Assembly: GCA_013178185.1 (NCBI GenBank)
Contig: JABLXC010000005.1
Span: 1 to 64,000, forward strand
DNA: 64,000 nucleotides
Direction of reading: 5' to 3'
DNA from: Anaerolineae bacterium
Lineage (GTDB): Bacteria; Chloroflexota; Anaerolineae; Anaerolineales; Anaerolineaceae
The notes beneath the pieces were generated by a model. The model was not told where the DNA came from. It ran no database searches and was given only the letters and a program-made list of their open reading frames with translations. The number at the start of each line of letters is the position of its first letter. Position 1 is the stretch's first letter. The translations under genes and the position numbers were made by a program. Below are positions 35,767-45,219 of the stretch, in pieces.

Positions 35767-37359
35767 GTGGTTACCATCCTCGGATTTCCTGTTCCACTCC
35801 CCCCAGAGTTAGCCTTTTTGGCCAGCCCCTGGACTTCTTTTGTCCTTACTTCGCTGGCGTGGCTTCTAATTGCAATGGTGGTCAATTTAATCTTTTCGAC
35901 GGTACTCAGGTGGATTTTCCGGCGGTTGCCTGGCGAGGTGGAAGATATTTTGCTGGGGATTTTGCGGAAGCCTGTGGTGCTGTTGATCTCTGTCTTCGGG
36001 GCTGCAAATTCCCTCAAAATTTTAGAGCTAGGGGAATCAGCCCGTTGGTTGATTGAGCGGATTGTCTATACGGTGCTTGTCCTGGTGGTGGTGCATTTGT
36101 TTTCTCGGCTGGTGGAAGATTTATTGAAATTCTTTGGGGCCAGGTGGGCGCGCAAAACCGAGAGCCGCGTTGACGATGTGGTCATCCCGCTGCTAAATAT
36201 CTTTGGGCCACCCATTTTTCTGGTGGCAGCGGCCTTGATCATTCTGCCTTTGTGGGGCATTGATGTAACTTCTGTTCTACTGGGCGCCGGGGTGGTAGGG
36301 TTGGTGCTGGGACTGGCATTGCAAGAGACGCTCTCTAATATTTTCAGCGGGATGAGCCTGTTGATCGAGGCGCCTTTTAAGACCGGCGACCTGGTGGTGT
36401 TGCCAGATGGCAAGACGGTTGAGGTGCAGCGCATGGGACTACGCTCAACCCAGTTTTACTGGCTGGAGGAACATTCGACCGTCTTTGTGCCAAACAAGAT
36501 CCTTTCCGATTCAATGCTTGTGAATATCACCCGTCCTTCGGTAGAGCAGCGTACCTGGGTGGATGTCAGCGTGAGCATGGGTTCGAACCTGACGCAAGTC
36601 GAGGAAACGCTGCGGAAGATCGCGCTGGCGCATCCGGCGGTGCTGACGGCGGACATGGAACAGAAGATTCCCCAATTACGCGAGCGCATCAAAACGACGC
36701 GGGAGCGCGCCAGGGCGATGAAGGCAAATGCACAAGCCAGCCGCGCCTTGCAAGAGGAAGCTGACCGTTATGAGCGGGCGATCCCTCGCCTGGAGCTGGA
36801 GGATAAACTCAACCGGCAATTGCTGACGATGGAAGAATCCTTTCGAAATTTGATCCGGGGAATTCGTGCCAGGGAGGAGAAAGGTTTTTCCGCTGAAGAG
36901 ATGTCTGAAATTTTTTGCCGCTATGTTTCTCCAGCGGATGAGGAGGTTGAAAAGACTATTGCGGCATCGAATGCCTGGTGCGAGGCGCGTGATCCCTGGC
37001 TGAGCGATAAAGACTACTGGGATATCCGCAAGCTATGGGTGGAGCGTAATGCCCAGTTGGAAGCCCGCTGGGAGAAGCTCAAACGCGAGATCCGCCGCCC
37101 GCACGAGAACATGGAATTCTTGCTGGATGAGATGACCAAGGCGCTGCTGGACTGGTTGGAGAGCGATTATAAGATTTTACCGGTAGCATGGAAGGACCCC
37201 CAAGTCAGCTTCTTGAATTTCGAAGGGGGCAACGCCAACCTGCGGCTGAATTTCTATGTTGATAATACCCGCCTGGAACACGACGGCCGCATCCGGCGGG
37301 TCAAAAAGGAAATCGCCCGGCAGGTGCTGGAGCAGTTGAGTGAAGAAGGTATCTGGTAA
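35767..37359 (+). CDS. MscS-family mechanosensitive channel with long cytoplasmic tail
   Basis: The 530-residue protein has several N-terminal helices (about 15-190), then the pore helix and MscS beta domain (GVVGLVLGLALQETLSNIFSGM, EAPFKTGDLV, RSTQFYWLEEHSTVFVPN). It senses membrane tension and releases solutes. After the beta domain, residues about 290-440 form a charged helical, coiled-coil insert not found in the small MscS. The start is GTG at 35767 after AGGAGGGAAAG; the TTG at 35743 precedes that ribosome site. Confidence 0.9.
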   Translation: MVTILGFPVPLPPELAFLASPWTSFVLTSLAWLLIAMVVNLIFSTVLRWIFRRLPGEVEDILLGILRKPVVLLISVFGAANSLKILELGESARWLIERIVYTVLVLVVVHLFSRLVEDLLKFFGARWARKTESRVDDVVIPLLNIFGPPIFLVAAALIILPLWGIDVTSVLLGAGVVGLVLGLALQETLSNIFSGMSLLIEAPFKTGDLVVLPDGKTVEVQRMGLRSTQFYWLEEHSTVFVPNKILSDSMLVNITRPSVEQRTWVDVSVSMGSNLTQVEETLRKIALAHPAVLTADMEQKIPQLRERIKTTRERARAMKANAQASRALQEEADRYERAIPRLELEDKLNRQLLTMEESFRNLIRGIRAREEKGFSAEEMSEIFCRYVSPADEEVEKTIAASNAWCEARDPWLSDKDYWDIRKLWVERNAQLEARWEKLKREIRRPHENMEFLLDEMTKALLDWLESDYKILPVAWKDPQVSFLNFEGGNANLRLNFYVDNTRLEHDGRIRRVKKEIARQVLEQLSEEGIW

Positions 37360-37404
37360 ACCCTGCCGGGCCAATTGATTTTCTGGGGTAGGGCCGTTTT
37401 TCTC

Positions 37405-38817
37405 TCAGCCGGACCAGTTGGTGTGAAAAACTCCTTCACGATCAACCCGGCGATAGGTATGCGCGCCAAAGAAATCGCGCTGAGCCTGGGTGAGGTTAGC
37501 GGGAAGGCGCTCGCTACGGTAGGCATCGAAATAGGCTAGAGCGGCGCTTGTTGCCAGCATTGGAATACCAAGCTCAATGCCGGTCTGGACCACCCTGCGC
37601 CAGCTAGCCTGACGTGTGTTGACGGCATCAAGGAAATATTCATCTAACAACAGGTTGGGCAATGCAGGATCGCGGGTATAAGCCTGGGTAATTTCATCCA
37701 ATAGAGTTGCCCGGATGATGCAACCCGCTCTCCAGATGCTAGCGATTTGGCCGTACTTTAAGTCGAAGGCGTTGAGCTGTGAAGCCATGCGGAGCAATGC
37801 AAAACCTTGTGCATACGAGGTGATCTTACTGGCGTACAAAGCCTGACCGGCTGCCTGTACTATCTCTGAGAGATCTCCTTTGAATTTTTGACTGGGTCCT
37901 TTCAACCGATGGCTTGCAGCAGCTCGTTCGGTTTTCAAAGCCGAGAGCAGGCGGCTTTCTACCGCGGCGTTAATGGTTGGGATCGGGGCGCCGATTTCAA
38001 GCGCATCCTGGCTGGTCCATTTGCCTGTACCTTTTTGCTGGGCGTCGTCCAAGATCAGATTTACGATCGGCTGGCCTGTTTCTTCATCCTGGCGTTTGAA
38101 GATCTCTGCCGTGATCTCGATAAGGTAAGAACGTAAAACGCCCTGGTTCCACTCGTTGAAGATCAAGGCGAGTTCCGCGGGCTGAATGCCGAGCCCGCGA
38201 TGAAGAAGGTCATAAATTTCGGCGATCAACTGCATGTCGCCGTATTCAATACCGTTATGCACCATTTTTACGTAATGGCCGGCTCCACCCGGTCCGATAT
38301 AGGCAACACATGGCTGGCCGTCTTCAGCCCGGGCGGCAATGGCACGTAACATTGGGGATACCGCTTCCCAGGCGACATACTGACCACCGGGCATCAAGCT
38401 GGGACCCCATAGAGCGCCTTCTTCGCCGCCTGAGACTCCCATTCCAATGTAATTCAAACCTTCTTTTTCCAATTCCTGACTGCGGCGGATCGTATCCCGG
38501 TAATAAGAATTGCCGCCGTCAATGAGGATATCGCCTTTATCCAGTAGCGGTCTAAGTTGCTGGATAACCTCATCAACCGGCGAACCGGCCGCGACCATAA
38601 TCAAGATGCGGCGGGGTCTCTCAAGCGAGTTCACCAAGTCGGGGAGCGTCTCGTACCCCTGCAAACGCGAGCCTGCAGGAAGGGTGTTTACCAGGTCTTG
38701 CATTTTGGCTTTGTTGCGGTTGAAGACCGAAACGAGAAAACCGTTCCGCTCGAAGTTTAATGCCAGGTTCCTCCCCATGACGGCCAAACCGATCACGCCG
38801 ATGTGCGCTTGTGTCAT
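37405..38817 (-). CDS. gnd: 6-phosphogluconate dehydrogenase
   Basis: This enzyme oxidatively decarboxylates 6-phosphogluconate to ribulose-5-phosphate with NADP. The 470 residues match the long form: nucleotide motif GLAVMGRNLALN, IDGGNSYYRDT, substrate motif GGEEGALWGPSLMPGG, catalytic Lys in HYVKMVHNGIEYGDMQ, and the C-terminal YRRVDREG. Starts after GTGGAGGA. Last of a pgl-zwf-gnd run that encodes the oxidative pentose phosphate pathway in order. Confidence 0.97.
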   Translation of the reverse strand: MTQAHIGVIGLAVMGRNLALNFERNGFLVSVFNRNKAKMQDLVNTLPAGSRLQGYETLPDLVNSLERPRRILIMVAAGSPVDEVIQQLRPLLDKGDILIDGGNSYYRDTIRRSQELEKEGLNYIGMGVSGGEEGALWGPSLMPGGQYVAWEAVSPMLRAIAARAEDGQPCVAYIGPGGAGHYVKMVHNGIEYGDMQLIAEIYDLLHRGLGIQPAELALIFNEWNQGVLRSYLIEITAEIFKRQDEETGQPIVNLILDDAQQKGTGKWTSQDALEIGAPIPTINAAVESRLLSALKTERAAASHRLKGPSQKFKGDLSEIVQAAGQALYASKITSYAQGFALLRMASQLNAFDLKYGQIASIWRAGCIIRATLLDEITQAYTRDPALPNLLLDEYFLDAVNTRQASWRRVVQTGIELGIPMLATSAALAYFDAYRSERLPANLTQAQRDFFGAHTYRRVDREGVFHTNWSG

Positions 38818-38847
38818 TTTTATTCCTCCACTCTTTTTGATTGATTG

Positions 38848-40314
38848 TTAATCGCAACAATGTCCGCCAAAGGCGCGCAGCCAGCGGCGTGAATCGTGTT
38901 GGATGAAGTTATCTGCTTCTACAGGGCCTAAACTGCCTGGCTCATAGATTGCAAGCGGCGGCGCTTCTGGCGATTCCCAGGCATGGATGAAGGGATCGAT
39001 GATTGCCCAGGAGATTTCTGTTTGATCGCTGCGGATGAAGAGGGAGGCATCGCCGTTGAGGGCATCCAGTAATAAGCGCTCGTACGCTTCCGGTAGGGTG
39101 CCAGGGCCAAAGGAGTCCTGATAATTGAACTCCATGTTGACCGAACGGGTATTATAGGCCGTATCGGGGACTTTAGCTTCGAAACGAAGGTGGATGCCCT
39201 CGTTGGGCTGAATACAGAGAGCGAGAATATTGGGCGCCATTTTATACCACTCGGGTATTGGGAACATTGCCAGAGGGGGCTGCTTGAATTGGATCAGGAT
39301 CTCTGAGGATTTTTCCTTGAGCAGCTTACCGGAGCGCAGGTAGAAGGGCACGCCCTGCCAGCGCCAGTTGTCAATATATAAACGTAGCGCGGCATAAGTG
39401 GCGGTACGAGAGTTGGGGGAGACGCGATACTCCTGGCGATAGCCTCTGTATTGGCCGAGAACGCTGTTTTCCCAGATCTTGTCGTGGCGCATGAGGCGGA
39501 TGGCGCTCAGTACCTTGACGCGCTCGTCTCGAAGCGAATTGGCTTTAAAAGAAGAGGGGGGTTCCATGGCGACCAGCGTGAGTAATTGAAGTAAGTGGTT
39601 TTGGAACATGTCTCTCAGGATGCCAACTTCATCGTAGTATCCGCCGCGATGTTCGACACCTACTTCTTCTGCTACAGTAATCTGAACGTGATCTATATAA
39701 TTGCGGTTCCAAACTGGTTCAAAAATCGTGTTGGCAAAGCGGAAATATAATATATTCTGGACGGTTTCCTTACCCAGGTAATGGTCAATGCGGTAGATCT
39801 GGTGTTCCCGCAGGTATTGATGGAGGGATTGATTTAGCGCTTTAGCAGATTCAAGATCGGTGCCAAAGGGTTTTTCAACGACCACCCGCCTCCAGCCTTC
39901 GTCTTCTTTCGTCAGGCCAATTCGGCCGATGCCTTCCACAATGGTGGGAAAAAATTGAGGCGGGGTGGCCAGGTAGAACAGGCGATTGGCGGGTCCTTTT
40001 TCGAGCCGGTCAAGTTCAACTTTCAGGCGGTCGAAACTTTCCGGGTCTATGGCTTTGTCGGTGTGGTAGTAGATGTAGCGGGAAAATTCGTCCCATTCTG
40101 CATCTGTAAACTGGTAGTCTGCGAATTCACTTAGTTTTTTGTGGAGCATGGAGCGGAAAGCTTCATGCTCATAGGGAGTTCCCGAAAAACCCAGGATGGT
40201 AAATTCTTTTGGCATTCGTCCTTTGCGATAAAGGTTAAATAATGCTGGGATAAGTTTGCGTCCGTTTAGGTCACCTGATGCGCCAAAAATAATAATCGTT
40301 GTGCTCTGACTCAT
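38848..40314 (-). CDS. zwf: Glucose-6-phosphate 1-dehydrogenase
   Basis: The first oxidative step, glucose-6-phosphate to 6-phosphogluconolactone, with 488 residues. IIFGASGDLNGRKLIPALFNLY is the nucleotide site, RIDHYLGKETVQNI the substrate Lys/His motif, and EKPFGTDL and RSGKLLKEKSSEI are conserved. Its ATG overlaps the pgl stop by 4 bases and its stop lies 30 bases before gnd. Confidence 0.97.
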   Translation of the reverse strand: MSQSTTIIIFGASGDLNGRKLIPALFNLYRKGRMPKEFTILGFSGTPYEHEAFRSMLHKKLSEFADYQFTDAEWDEFSRYIYYHTDKAIDPESFDRLKVELDRLEKGPANRLFYLATPPQFFPTIVEGIGRIGLTKEDEGWRRVVVEKPFGTDLESAKALNQSLHQYLREHQIYRIDHYLGKETVQNILYFRFANTIFEPVWNRNYIDHVQITVAEEVGVEHRGGYYDEVGILRDMFQNHLLQLLTLVAMEPPSSFKANSLRDERVKVLSAIRLMRHDKIWENSVLGQYRGYRQEYRVSPNSRTATYAALRLYIDNWRWQGVPFYLRSGKLLKEKSSEILIQFKQPPLAMFPIPEWYKMAPNILALCIQPNEGIHLRFEAKVPDTAYNTRSVNMEFNYQDSFGPGTLPEAYERLLLDALNGDASLFIRSDQTEISWAIIDPFIHAWESPEAPPLAIYEPGSLGPVEADNFIQHDSRRWLRAFGGHCCD

Positions 40315-41087
40315 AGAACCCTCTGTTTATTGAGAATGATTTGGTTAATGGCGTCTCCAGCAGCTTCGCAATCTACGATCCAGGTCACCGATCCCTGGAT
40401 TGGGCGAATGCGCTGTGCGGGCCAGCGAAGGAGGTCTTGTCGGCCGGATAGGCTTTGGACGAATGCGTCATGTTTGTTTTTACCCCTGACCAGAAAAAAA
40501 ATCTGCCTGGCATGATTAAAGACCAGAGGGGTGAGCGAGATGCGATGAGCTGGGCGACCCTGGTACTGGGCTGAGACGCTGATTATTGGAGAATTGGTTT
40601 CCTCAGATCCAGGAAAAATCGAAGCAATATGTCCATCTTCGCCTAAACCAAGGATCACCAGGTCGAAGACAGGCCAGGGAGGGGCGCCGGCCTCTTTGGA
40701 AGCGAACTTTTGCAAGAGGCGGGCATAATCTTGAATGGCCAAATCCGGCAAAAGTTCGCCTTTGATGCGATGGACATGTGAAGAGGGGATCGAGAGCGGT
40801 TCAATGAAGCTTTTGTAAGCGTTAAAATAATTACTTTCGGGGTGATCAGGGGGGACGCAGCGCTCATCTCCCCAAAAGAAATGGACTTTGCGCCAGGGAA
40901 CCTGGTTGCGGTAATGTGGAGAAGCAAGCTGGCGGTAAAGTTCCAGGGGCGTATTCCCACCTGCGAGCGCGCAGGTAAAGACGCCGCGTTGTTGAATGGC
41001 CTGTTTTGCTGCCCTGACAAATCGCTGCGCGGCATGATCATAGAAGGCATCCGGGCTATGGAAAAGTTGAATTTCTGGTTTGGACAT
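40311..41087 (-). CDS. pgl: 6-phosphogluconolactonase
   Basis: It hydrolyses the lactone made by Zwf. The 258 residues show CALAGGNTPLELYRQLA, WGDERCVPPDHPESN and LGLGEDGHIASIFPGS, the DevB-type lactonase blocks. The start is ATG at 41087; the longer frame to 41123 would begin within the promoter zone, where TATAAT lies on the minus strand at 41117-41112. First gene of the operon. Confidence 0.94.
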   Translation of the reverse strand: MSKPEIQLFHSPDAFYDHAAQRFVRAAKQAIQQRGVFTCALAGGNTPLELYRQLASPHYRNQVPWRKVHFFWGDERCVPPDHPESNYFNAYKSFIEPLSIPSSHVHRIKGELLPDLAIQDYARLLQKFASKEAGAPPWPVFDLVILGLGEDGHIASIFPGSEETNSPIISVSAQYQGRPAHRISLTPLVFNHARQIFFLVRGKNKHDAFVQSLSGRQDLLRWPAQRIRPIQGSVTWIVDCEAAGDAINQIILNKQRVL

Positions 41088-41208
41088 GAGCGGATTTGCA
41101 CCTATTCTATGATTATAGTACAAATTTTGCTTTTTCTTTTTTTTACATTTGCGGATGTATAATCAACCTTAAGTCTTATCTGGATGGCGCGAATTCAGGG
41201 AGGTACAA

Positions 41209-42546
41209 ATGAAAAAACCCGAAAGCAGCAAAAAGTTCCTTTGGAAACTGGCATTTTTACCATTCCTGATTGCTGCCCTATCGGGATGCCTGCCTGGTCA
41301 GACCGCCCCTGTCGCGACGGAAACGCTGACCAAACTACCGGAACTTCCAACCGTCACGGCTCCTTCAACCTTAACGGCTACCATCGTAACGCCCCCCACG
41401 ATTACGCAAACCCCTACGGTTACCCAAACGCCAACGATTTCCCTAACGCCAACTCAAAGCCTGACCCCAACCGTCACCCTGACAGCGACCCAGACGTTCA
41501 CCCGCACACCAGCGCCTACCCCGAAGACAGCTGAAGCCTGCATTGCCTACTTTGAGGCAACAAAGGGGAACCTGAAGTACACATGTCTTGTTAACGATGA
41601 ATGGAAAAACCAGGTTGTGGACGATTCAAAAGACAGCGGGCTCTACCCCTCGCTGGTTTTTGACTCGGCTGGTAACGCCCATATTAGTTACTACGACCAG
41701 GGCGGCGGCGATCTGAAATACGCCACCTGGGATGGCAGTGCATGGAAGATTGAAAAGGTTGACGAAGAAGGCGACACAGGGCTGGTTTCATCCATTGAGT
41801 TAACGGCGGATGGGGAGGCCGTGATCAGTTATTTCGATTTAACGACCTGGTCTGTGAAACTGGCGCGGCAAAGTGGATCAGAATGGAAAATCGAAACGGT
41901 CGAGAAACTGGATCCAATTGAAACTCCGCGGAAAGACCTGGTTATCTCCTTCAACACCTCGCTGGAATTGGATCGTAATGGAAATCCCTGGGTGGCTTAC
42001 ATTGCACCACTCTCCAAGGCGCTGCGAGCAGCCTATTTCGACGGCCAGAAATGGAGTATTCAGACGATCGGCCAGCCTGGCACGGTAAACTGGTTTTGTT
42101 CGCTCGATCTGGATCAGCAGGGCGAGCCGGGAATCAGCTTTTACGAGGAAAGCTCTCGGTCTCTCAAGTTAGCCCAGCGGGCGCAGGGGAAATGGAATAT
42201 ACTTGAAATTGAGGGCAACAAAGTTGGGAAGTATTCATCCCTGGTGTTTGATGCGGATAACCAGCCAAGGATTAGCTATTTTGATGAGGAGCTGGATGAT
42301 CTGCGGTATGCTTATTGGAATGGATTCTCGATTTTCCCGATGAAAATGGATTCAGAGGATAGCGTGGGGGTCTATACTTCGCTTGCCATCAGCCCGCGCG
42401 GGCGTTCGTATATTGCCTATTACGACTTAAGCCATAAGTGGCTCAAAGTATCATATTGGACGGGGGATTATTGGAAGCTGATGGTAGTTGATAATACCGG
42501 CGATGCAGGCCGACAGTCTTCCATTGCTTTCCGGGTGATTTATTGA
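41209..42546 (+). CDS. Beta-propeller lipoprotein with Thr/Pro-rich stalk
   Basis: The 445-residue exported lipoprotein has lipobox LSGC at about 27. Residues 30-105 are a Thr/Pro repeat stalk with tandem TxTP-type units. The rest is a repeated motif SLVFDSAGNAHISYYD.. then LKYA.W.G..WKIE.V, about seven copies of 40-50 residues, as in sialidase- or BNR-like propellers. No enzyme motif is evident, so a binding or scaffold role is as likely as catalysis. AGGGAGGT precedes the ATG. It lies just upstream of the cytochrome cluster. Confidence 0.8.
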   Translation: MKKPESSKKFLWKLAFLPFLIAALSGCLPGQTAPVATETLTKLPELPTVTAPSTLTATIVTPPTITQTPTVTQTPTISLTPTQSLTPTVTLTATQTFTRTPAPTPKTAEACIAYFEATKGNLKYTCLVNDEWKNQVVDDSKDSGLYPSLVFDSAGNAHISYYDQGGGDLKYATWDGSAWKIEKVDEEGDTGLVSSIELTADGEAVISYFDLTTWSVKLARQSGSEWKIETVEKLDPIETPRKDLVISFNTSLELDRNGNPWVAYIAPLSKALRAAYFDGQKWSIQTIGQPGTVNWFCSLDLDQQGEPGISFYEESSRSLKLAQRAQGKWNILEIEGNKVGKYSSLVFDADNQPRISYFDEELDDLRYAYWNGFSIFPMKMDSEDSVGVYTSLAISPRGRSYIAYYDLSHKWLKVSYWTGDYWKLMVVDNTGDAGRQSSIAFRVIY

Positions 42547-42555
42547 TAGAGCCGT

Positions 42556-42594
42556 GGGGAGAAAATGCGGATCTACGTTCCGCATTTTCTCCCC
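42556..42594. terminator. 15-bp perfect hairpin after the propeller gene
   Basis: GGGGAGAAAATGCGG (42556-42570) and CCGCATTTTCTCCCC (42580-42594) form a perfect stem with a 9-base loop. There is no U-tract, so it may act as an mRNA-stabilising end or a weak terminator. Confidence 0.6.
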
Positions 42595-42731
42595 TGGCCT
42601 CCCAGGGGAATCATCTGTTCGACAGTTTTCGAGATACAAAAAATTGGTAAAAAATCCTGGATTTTTCTGAAAATATTTGGTGTAATTTTACCTATCTTAC
42701 AAAATTACCTAACTTTGTTACATTTTTAATC

Positions 42732-42760
42732 TTGCTTTCATAATCTGATTTCCGTATAAT
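42732..42760 (+). promoter_or_regulatory. Promoter of the decahaem cytochrome
   Basis: TTGCTT (42732-42737), 17 bases, TATAAT (42755-42760). Transcription from about 42767 gives a leader of about 110 bases. Confidence 0.6.
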
Positions 42761-42787
42761 TTACGCTAATCTTATTTTAATATTGTG

Positions 42788-42813
42788 AAGGAGGTGATAT
42801 CTATACGATGTGA
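42788..42813 (+). promoter_or_regulatory. Near-perfect Shine-Dalgarno with start-stop codons in the leader
   Basis: AAGGAGGTGAT (42788-42798) is fully complementary to the usual 16S 3' end, and is followed after nine bases by ATG-TGA, a start next to a stop. It lies in the leader of the decahaem gene. A 5-bp GGAGG/CCTCC hairpin and five Ts follow. It may stall or recruit ribosomes to control the transcript. Confidence 0.35.
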
Positions 42814-42877
42814 TCCCTCCGGTTTTTCTGTTGAAACGAGTCCTTAACAACAAAATTCCATTGAGGAAGGAGAACCC

Positions 42878-45043
42878 ATGACCAGAAAAATATCACGGCA
42901 CTTTCTAATGACAAGCTTCTTGCTTCTGGTCGTCGTGGCTTTAACAGCTTGCCGACCGGCAACGCCGCCTGCGACTCAGGAGGCTGTACAGCCGACTGCA
43001 ACCTGTCCTGAACCGGCGCCCTGCCCTGACCTGGGGACAAATGTCCCCTTCTTTGCTGCCTGGCAGGATTCGGCTCATGCGAAGGCGGATGCGCCTGCTT
43101 TTACCCACTGGAATGAAGAAAACCCACGAGAAATTCCGGCCACCTGCGCCAAATGCCATAGCTCTTCTGGCTTTCAGGATTATGTTGGCGCGGATGGATC
43201 GGCCGCAGGGGTAGTGGATGTAAACGCGCCGACAGGTTCGGTGATTAGTTGCAATACCTGTCACAACGCAGCCACCCAGAATTACTCAACGGTAGCGTTC
43301 CCCTCTGGGGCTGAAATCAGCGGCCTGGGCGGTGAGGCAGTCTGCATGACATGCCATCAGGGCAGCGCTTCGAAGGTTCAGGTAGACGAGGCAATTGCCA
43401 AAGCAGGTGCGGCGGATGAAGATACGGTCGCTAGCGAGCTGGGTTTCACAAATATCCATTATTACGCGGCGGCAGTAGCGCGCTATGGCACGCTGGTCAA
43501 AGGCGGCTATGAGTATGAAGGTAGGACGTATGACGCGCTTTGGGAACACGCTGGCGGGGTAGATAGCTGCGTGGATTGTCACGATTCGCATACGCTGGAG
43601 CTAAAGTTGGATACCTGCGCGACCTGCCACAATGGCGTGGCCTCGGTGGAGGATGCGCGCAAGATTCGCATGGTTAGTTCCGCCTTTGACTATGATGGCG
43701 ATGAAGACATTAAGGAAGGTATTGCTGGCGAGGTGGAAGGGCTGCGCGGCATGTTGCTGGAGGCGATCCAGTCTTATGCAAAGGACGTGGCCGGCACCCC
43801 GATCGCTTATTCCGCCGAAGCCTATCCTTACTTCTTTGTTGACACCAATGCCAACGGCCAGGCGGATGCGGACGAAGCGGTGTTTCCAAACAGTTACAAA
43901 TCCTGGACAGCCCGCCTGGAAAAAGCCGCCTATAACTACCAAACCTCTATGAAAGACCCTGGCGCTTATGTGCATGGCGGCAAGTATATCATTCAGCTTC
44001 TGTATGATTCGATTGAAAACCTGAATGAAAAACTGGGCACTCCGGTTGATCTGAGTAAAGCCCATCGTGATGATCCCGGACATTTTGCAGGGAACACCGA
44101 GGCTTTCCGGCATTGGGATGAGGAAGGAGTTGTCCCCGGAAGCTGCGTCAAATGCCATACCAGCACTGGATTGCCGCAGTTCATCGCGGAAAAGACCAAT
44201 ACCTCGATGCCATTCTCTGACGGCCTGGCTTGCGAAACCTGCCACAGCGATTTGCAGACCTTTGCGCGTTATGAGGTCGAGGCTGTGACTTTCCCCTCCG
44301 GCGCCAGGTTGAGCTTTGCCGATTCGGTGGATGATAACCTGTGTCTGAACTGCCACCAGGGACGCGAGTCGGCCGTGAGCGTTGGCAGGCTGATCGCCGG
44401 GCTGGACCCAGATCAGAATAATGAGAAACTGCGCTTCTTGAACGTACACTACTTTGCAGCTGGGGCGACCCTGTTTGGTACAGAAGCCAAGGGCGTTTAT
44501 GAGTACCCGAACAAGACTTATGCGGGCGCGTTCTCGCATCCTGCTCCGCAGAACACCTGTTCGGGCTGTCATGATGCTCACGCGTTGGCGCCGGACGAGG
44601 CTGCCTGCGTCGCATGTCACAGCGTTGAAGATACAACCAAAATTCGAATGAAATCAATTGCTGATTACGACGGCGATGGCGATACCGCTGAGGGGCTGAA
44701 GGGTGAGATCGACACGATGGTCGAGCAGCTCTATGCAGCCATGCAGAGCTACGCCAGAGATGTGGCTAAGGCGCCGTTGGCATATGATCCTCTGGCTTAC
44801 CCATACTTCTTTGCGGATACCAATGACAACGGCAAAGTAGATGTTGAAGAGAAGAAGCCAGATAACGGTTACAAGGGTTGGACACCGCGGCTGGTGACAG
44901 CGGCTTACAACTACCAGTATGCCAAGAAAGATCCGGGCGGTTATGTTCACAACGCCCCTTATCTCCTCCAGGTGTTGTACGATTCTCTTGAAGATCTCGG
45001 AAAGAGAACGACGGTGGACATGAAGGGGAAGGTGCGCCCGTAA
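42878..45043 (+). CDS. Decahaem c-type cytochrome lipoprotein (internally duplicated)
   Basis: The 721-residue exported lipoprotein (lipobox LTAC, about 25) has ten CXXCH haem sites, five in each half. The halves (about 45-380 and 385-720) match in order and spacing: SxGF/STGL after the first haem, CHQG in the third, CHDSH/CHDAH in the fourth, then YDGDxD, SYAxDVA, AYPYFF.DTN.NG (a calcium-type EF loop), and YNYQ..KDPG.YVH. So the gene arose by tandem duplication and fusion. It should carry electrons outside the membrane. A terminator closes the gene, so it is probably its own transcription unit. Confidence 0.9.
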   Translation: MTRKISRHFLMTSFLLLVVVALTACRPATPPATQEAVQPTATCPEPAPCPDLGTNVPFFAAWQDSAHAKADAPAFTHWNEENPREIPATCAKCHSSSGFQDYVGADGSAAGVVDVNAPTGSVISCNTCHNAATQNYSTVAFPSGAEISGLGGEAVCMTCHQGSASKVQVDEAIAKAGAADEDTVASELGFTNIHYYAAAVARYGTLVKGGYEYEGRTYDALWEHAGGVDSCVDCHDSHTLELKLDTCATCHNGVASVEDARKIRMVSSAFDYDGDEDIKEGIAGEVEGLRGMLLEAIQSYAKDVAGTPIAYSAEAYPYFFVDTNANGQADADEAVFPNSYKSWTARLEKAAYNYQTSMKDPGAYVHGGKYIIQLLYDSIENLNEKLGTPVDLSKAHRDDPGHFAGNTEAFRHWDEEGVVPGSCVKCHTSTGLPQFIAEKTNTSMPFSDGLACETCHSDLQTFARYEVEAVTFPSGARLSFADSVDDNLCLNCHQGRESAVSVGRLIAGLDPDQNNEKLRFLNVHYFAAGATLFGTEAKGVYEYPNKTYAGAFSHPAPQNTCSGCHDAHALAPDEAACVACHSVEDTTKIRMKSIADYDGDGDTAEGLKGEIDTMVEQLYAAMQSYARDVAKAPLAYDPLAYPYFFADTNDNGKVDVEEKKPDNGYKGWTPRLVTAAYNYQYAKKDPGGYVHNAPYLLQVLYDSLEDLGKRTTVDMKGKVRP

Positions 45044-45060
45044 GTTCGTTGTTACGATGA

Positions 45061-45092
45061 TCCCCCCGGGCGTTGAAACCGGGGGGATTTTT
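45061..45092 (+). terminator. Intrinsic terminator after the decahaem gene
   Basis: TCCCCCCGG (45061-45069) pairs with CCGGGGGGA (45079-45087), followed by TTTTT. It follows the stop codon by 17 bases. Confidence 0.85.
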
Positions 45093-45219
45093 GTTGAGAA
45101 AATCCGGAATTTTGATCCTGTATTCTCATGTATAATTAATATTTACTGTCCCGTGTATAGAGGTGAAAATTGTCTGTTTTTCTACCTACGCACACTCCCA
45201 TTGGAGGAGAAAGAATGTA

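Noticed and set aside
41314-41520. Short direct repeats in the Thr/Pro-rich region as a CRISPR-like or VNTR array
   Set aside because: Repeats are codon-level (Thr-Pro linker of a lipoprotein), without constant spacers. No CRISPR array is present in the window.
45131-45136. TATAAT as -10 of the nine-haem cytochrome operon
   Set aside because: No -35 at suitable spacing; TTGATC is only 13 bases upstream. It may still be active but was not listed.
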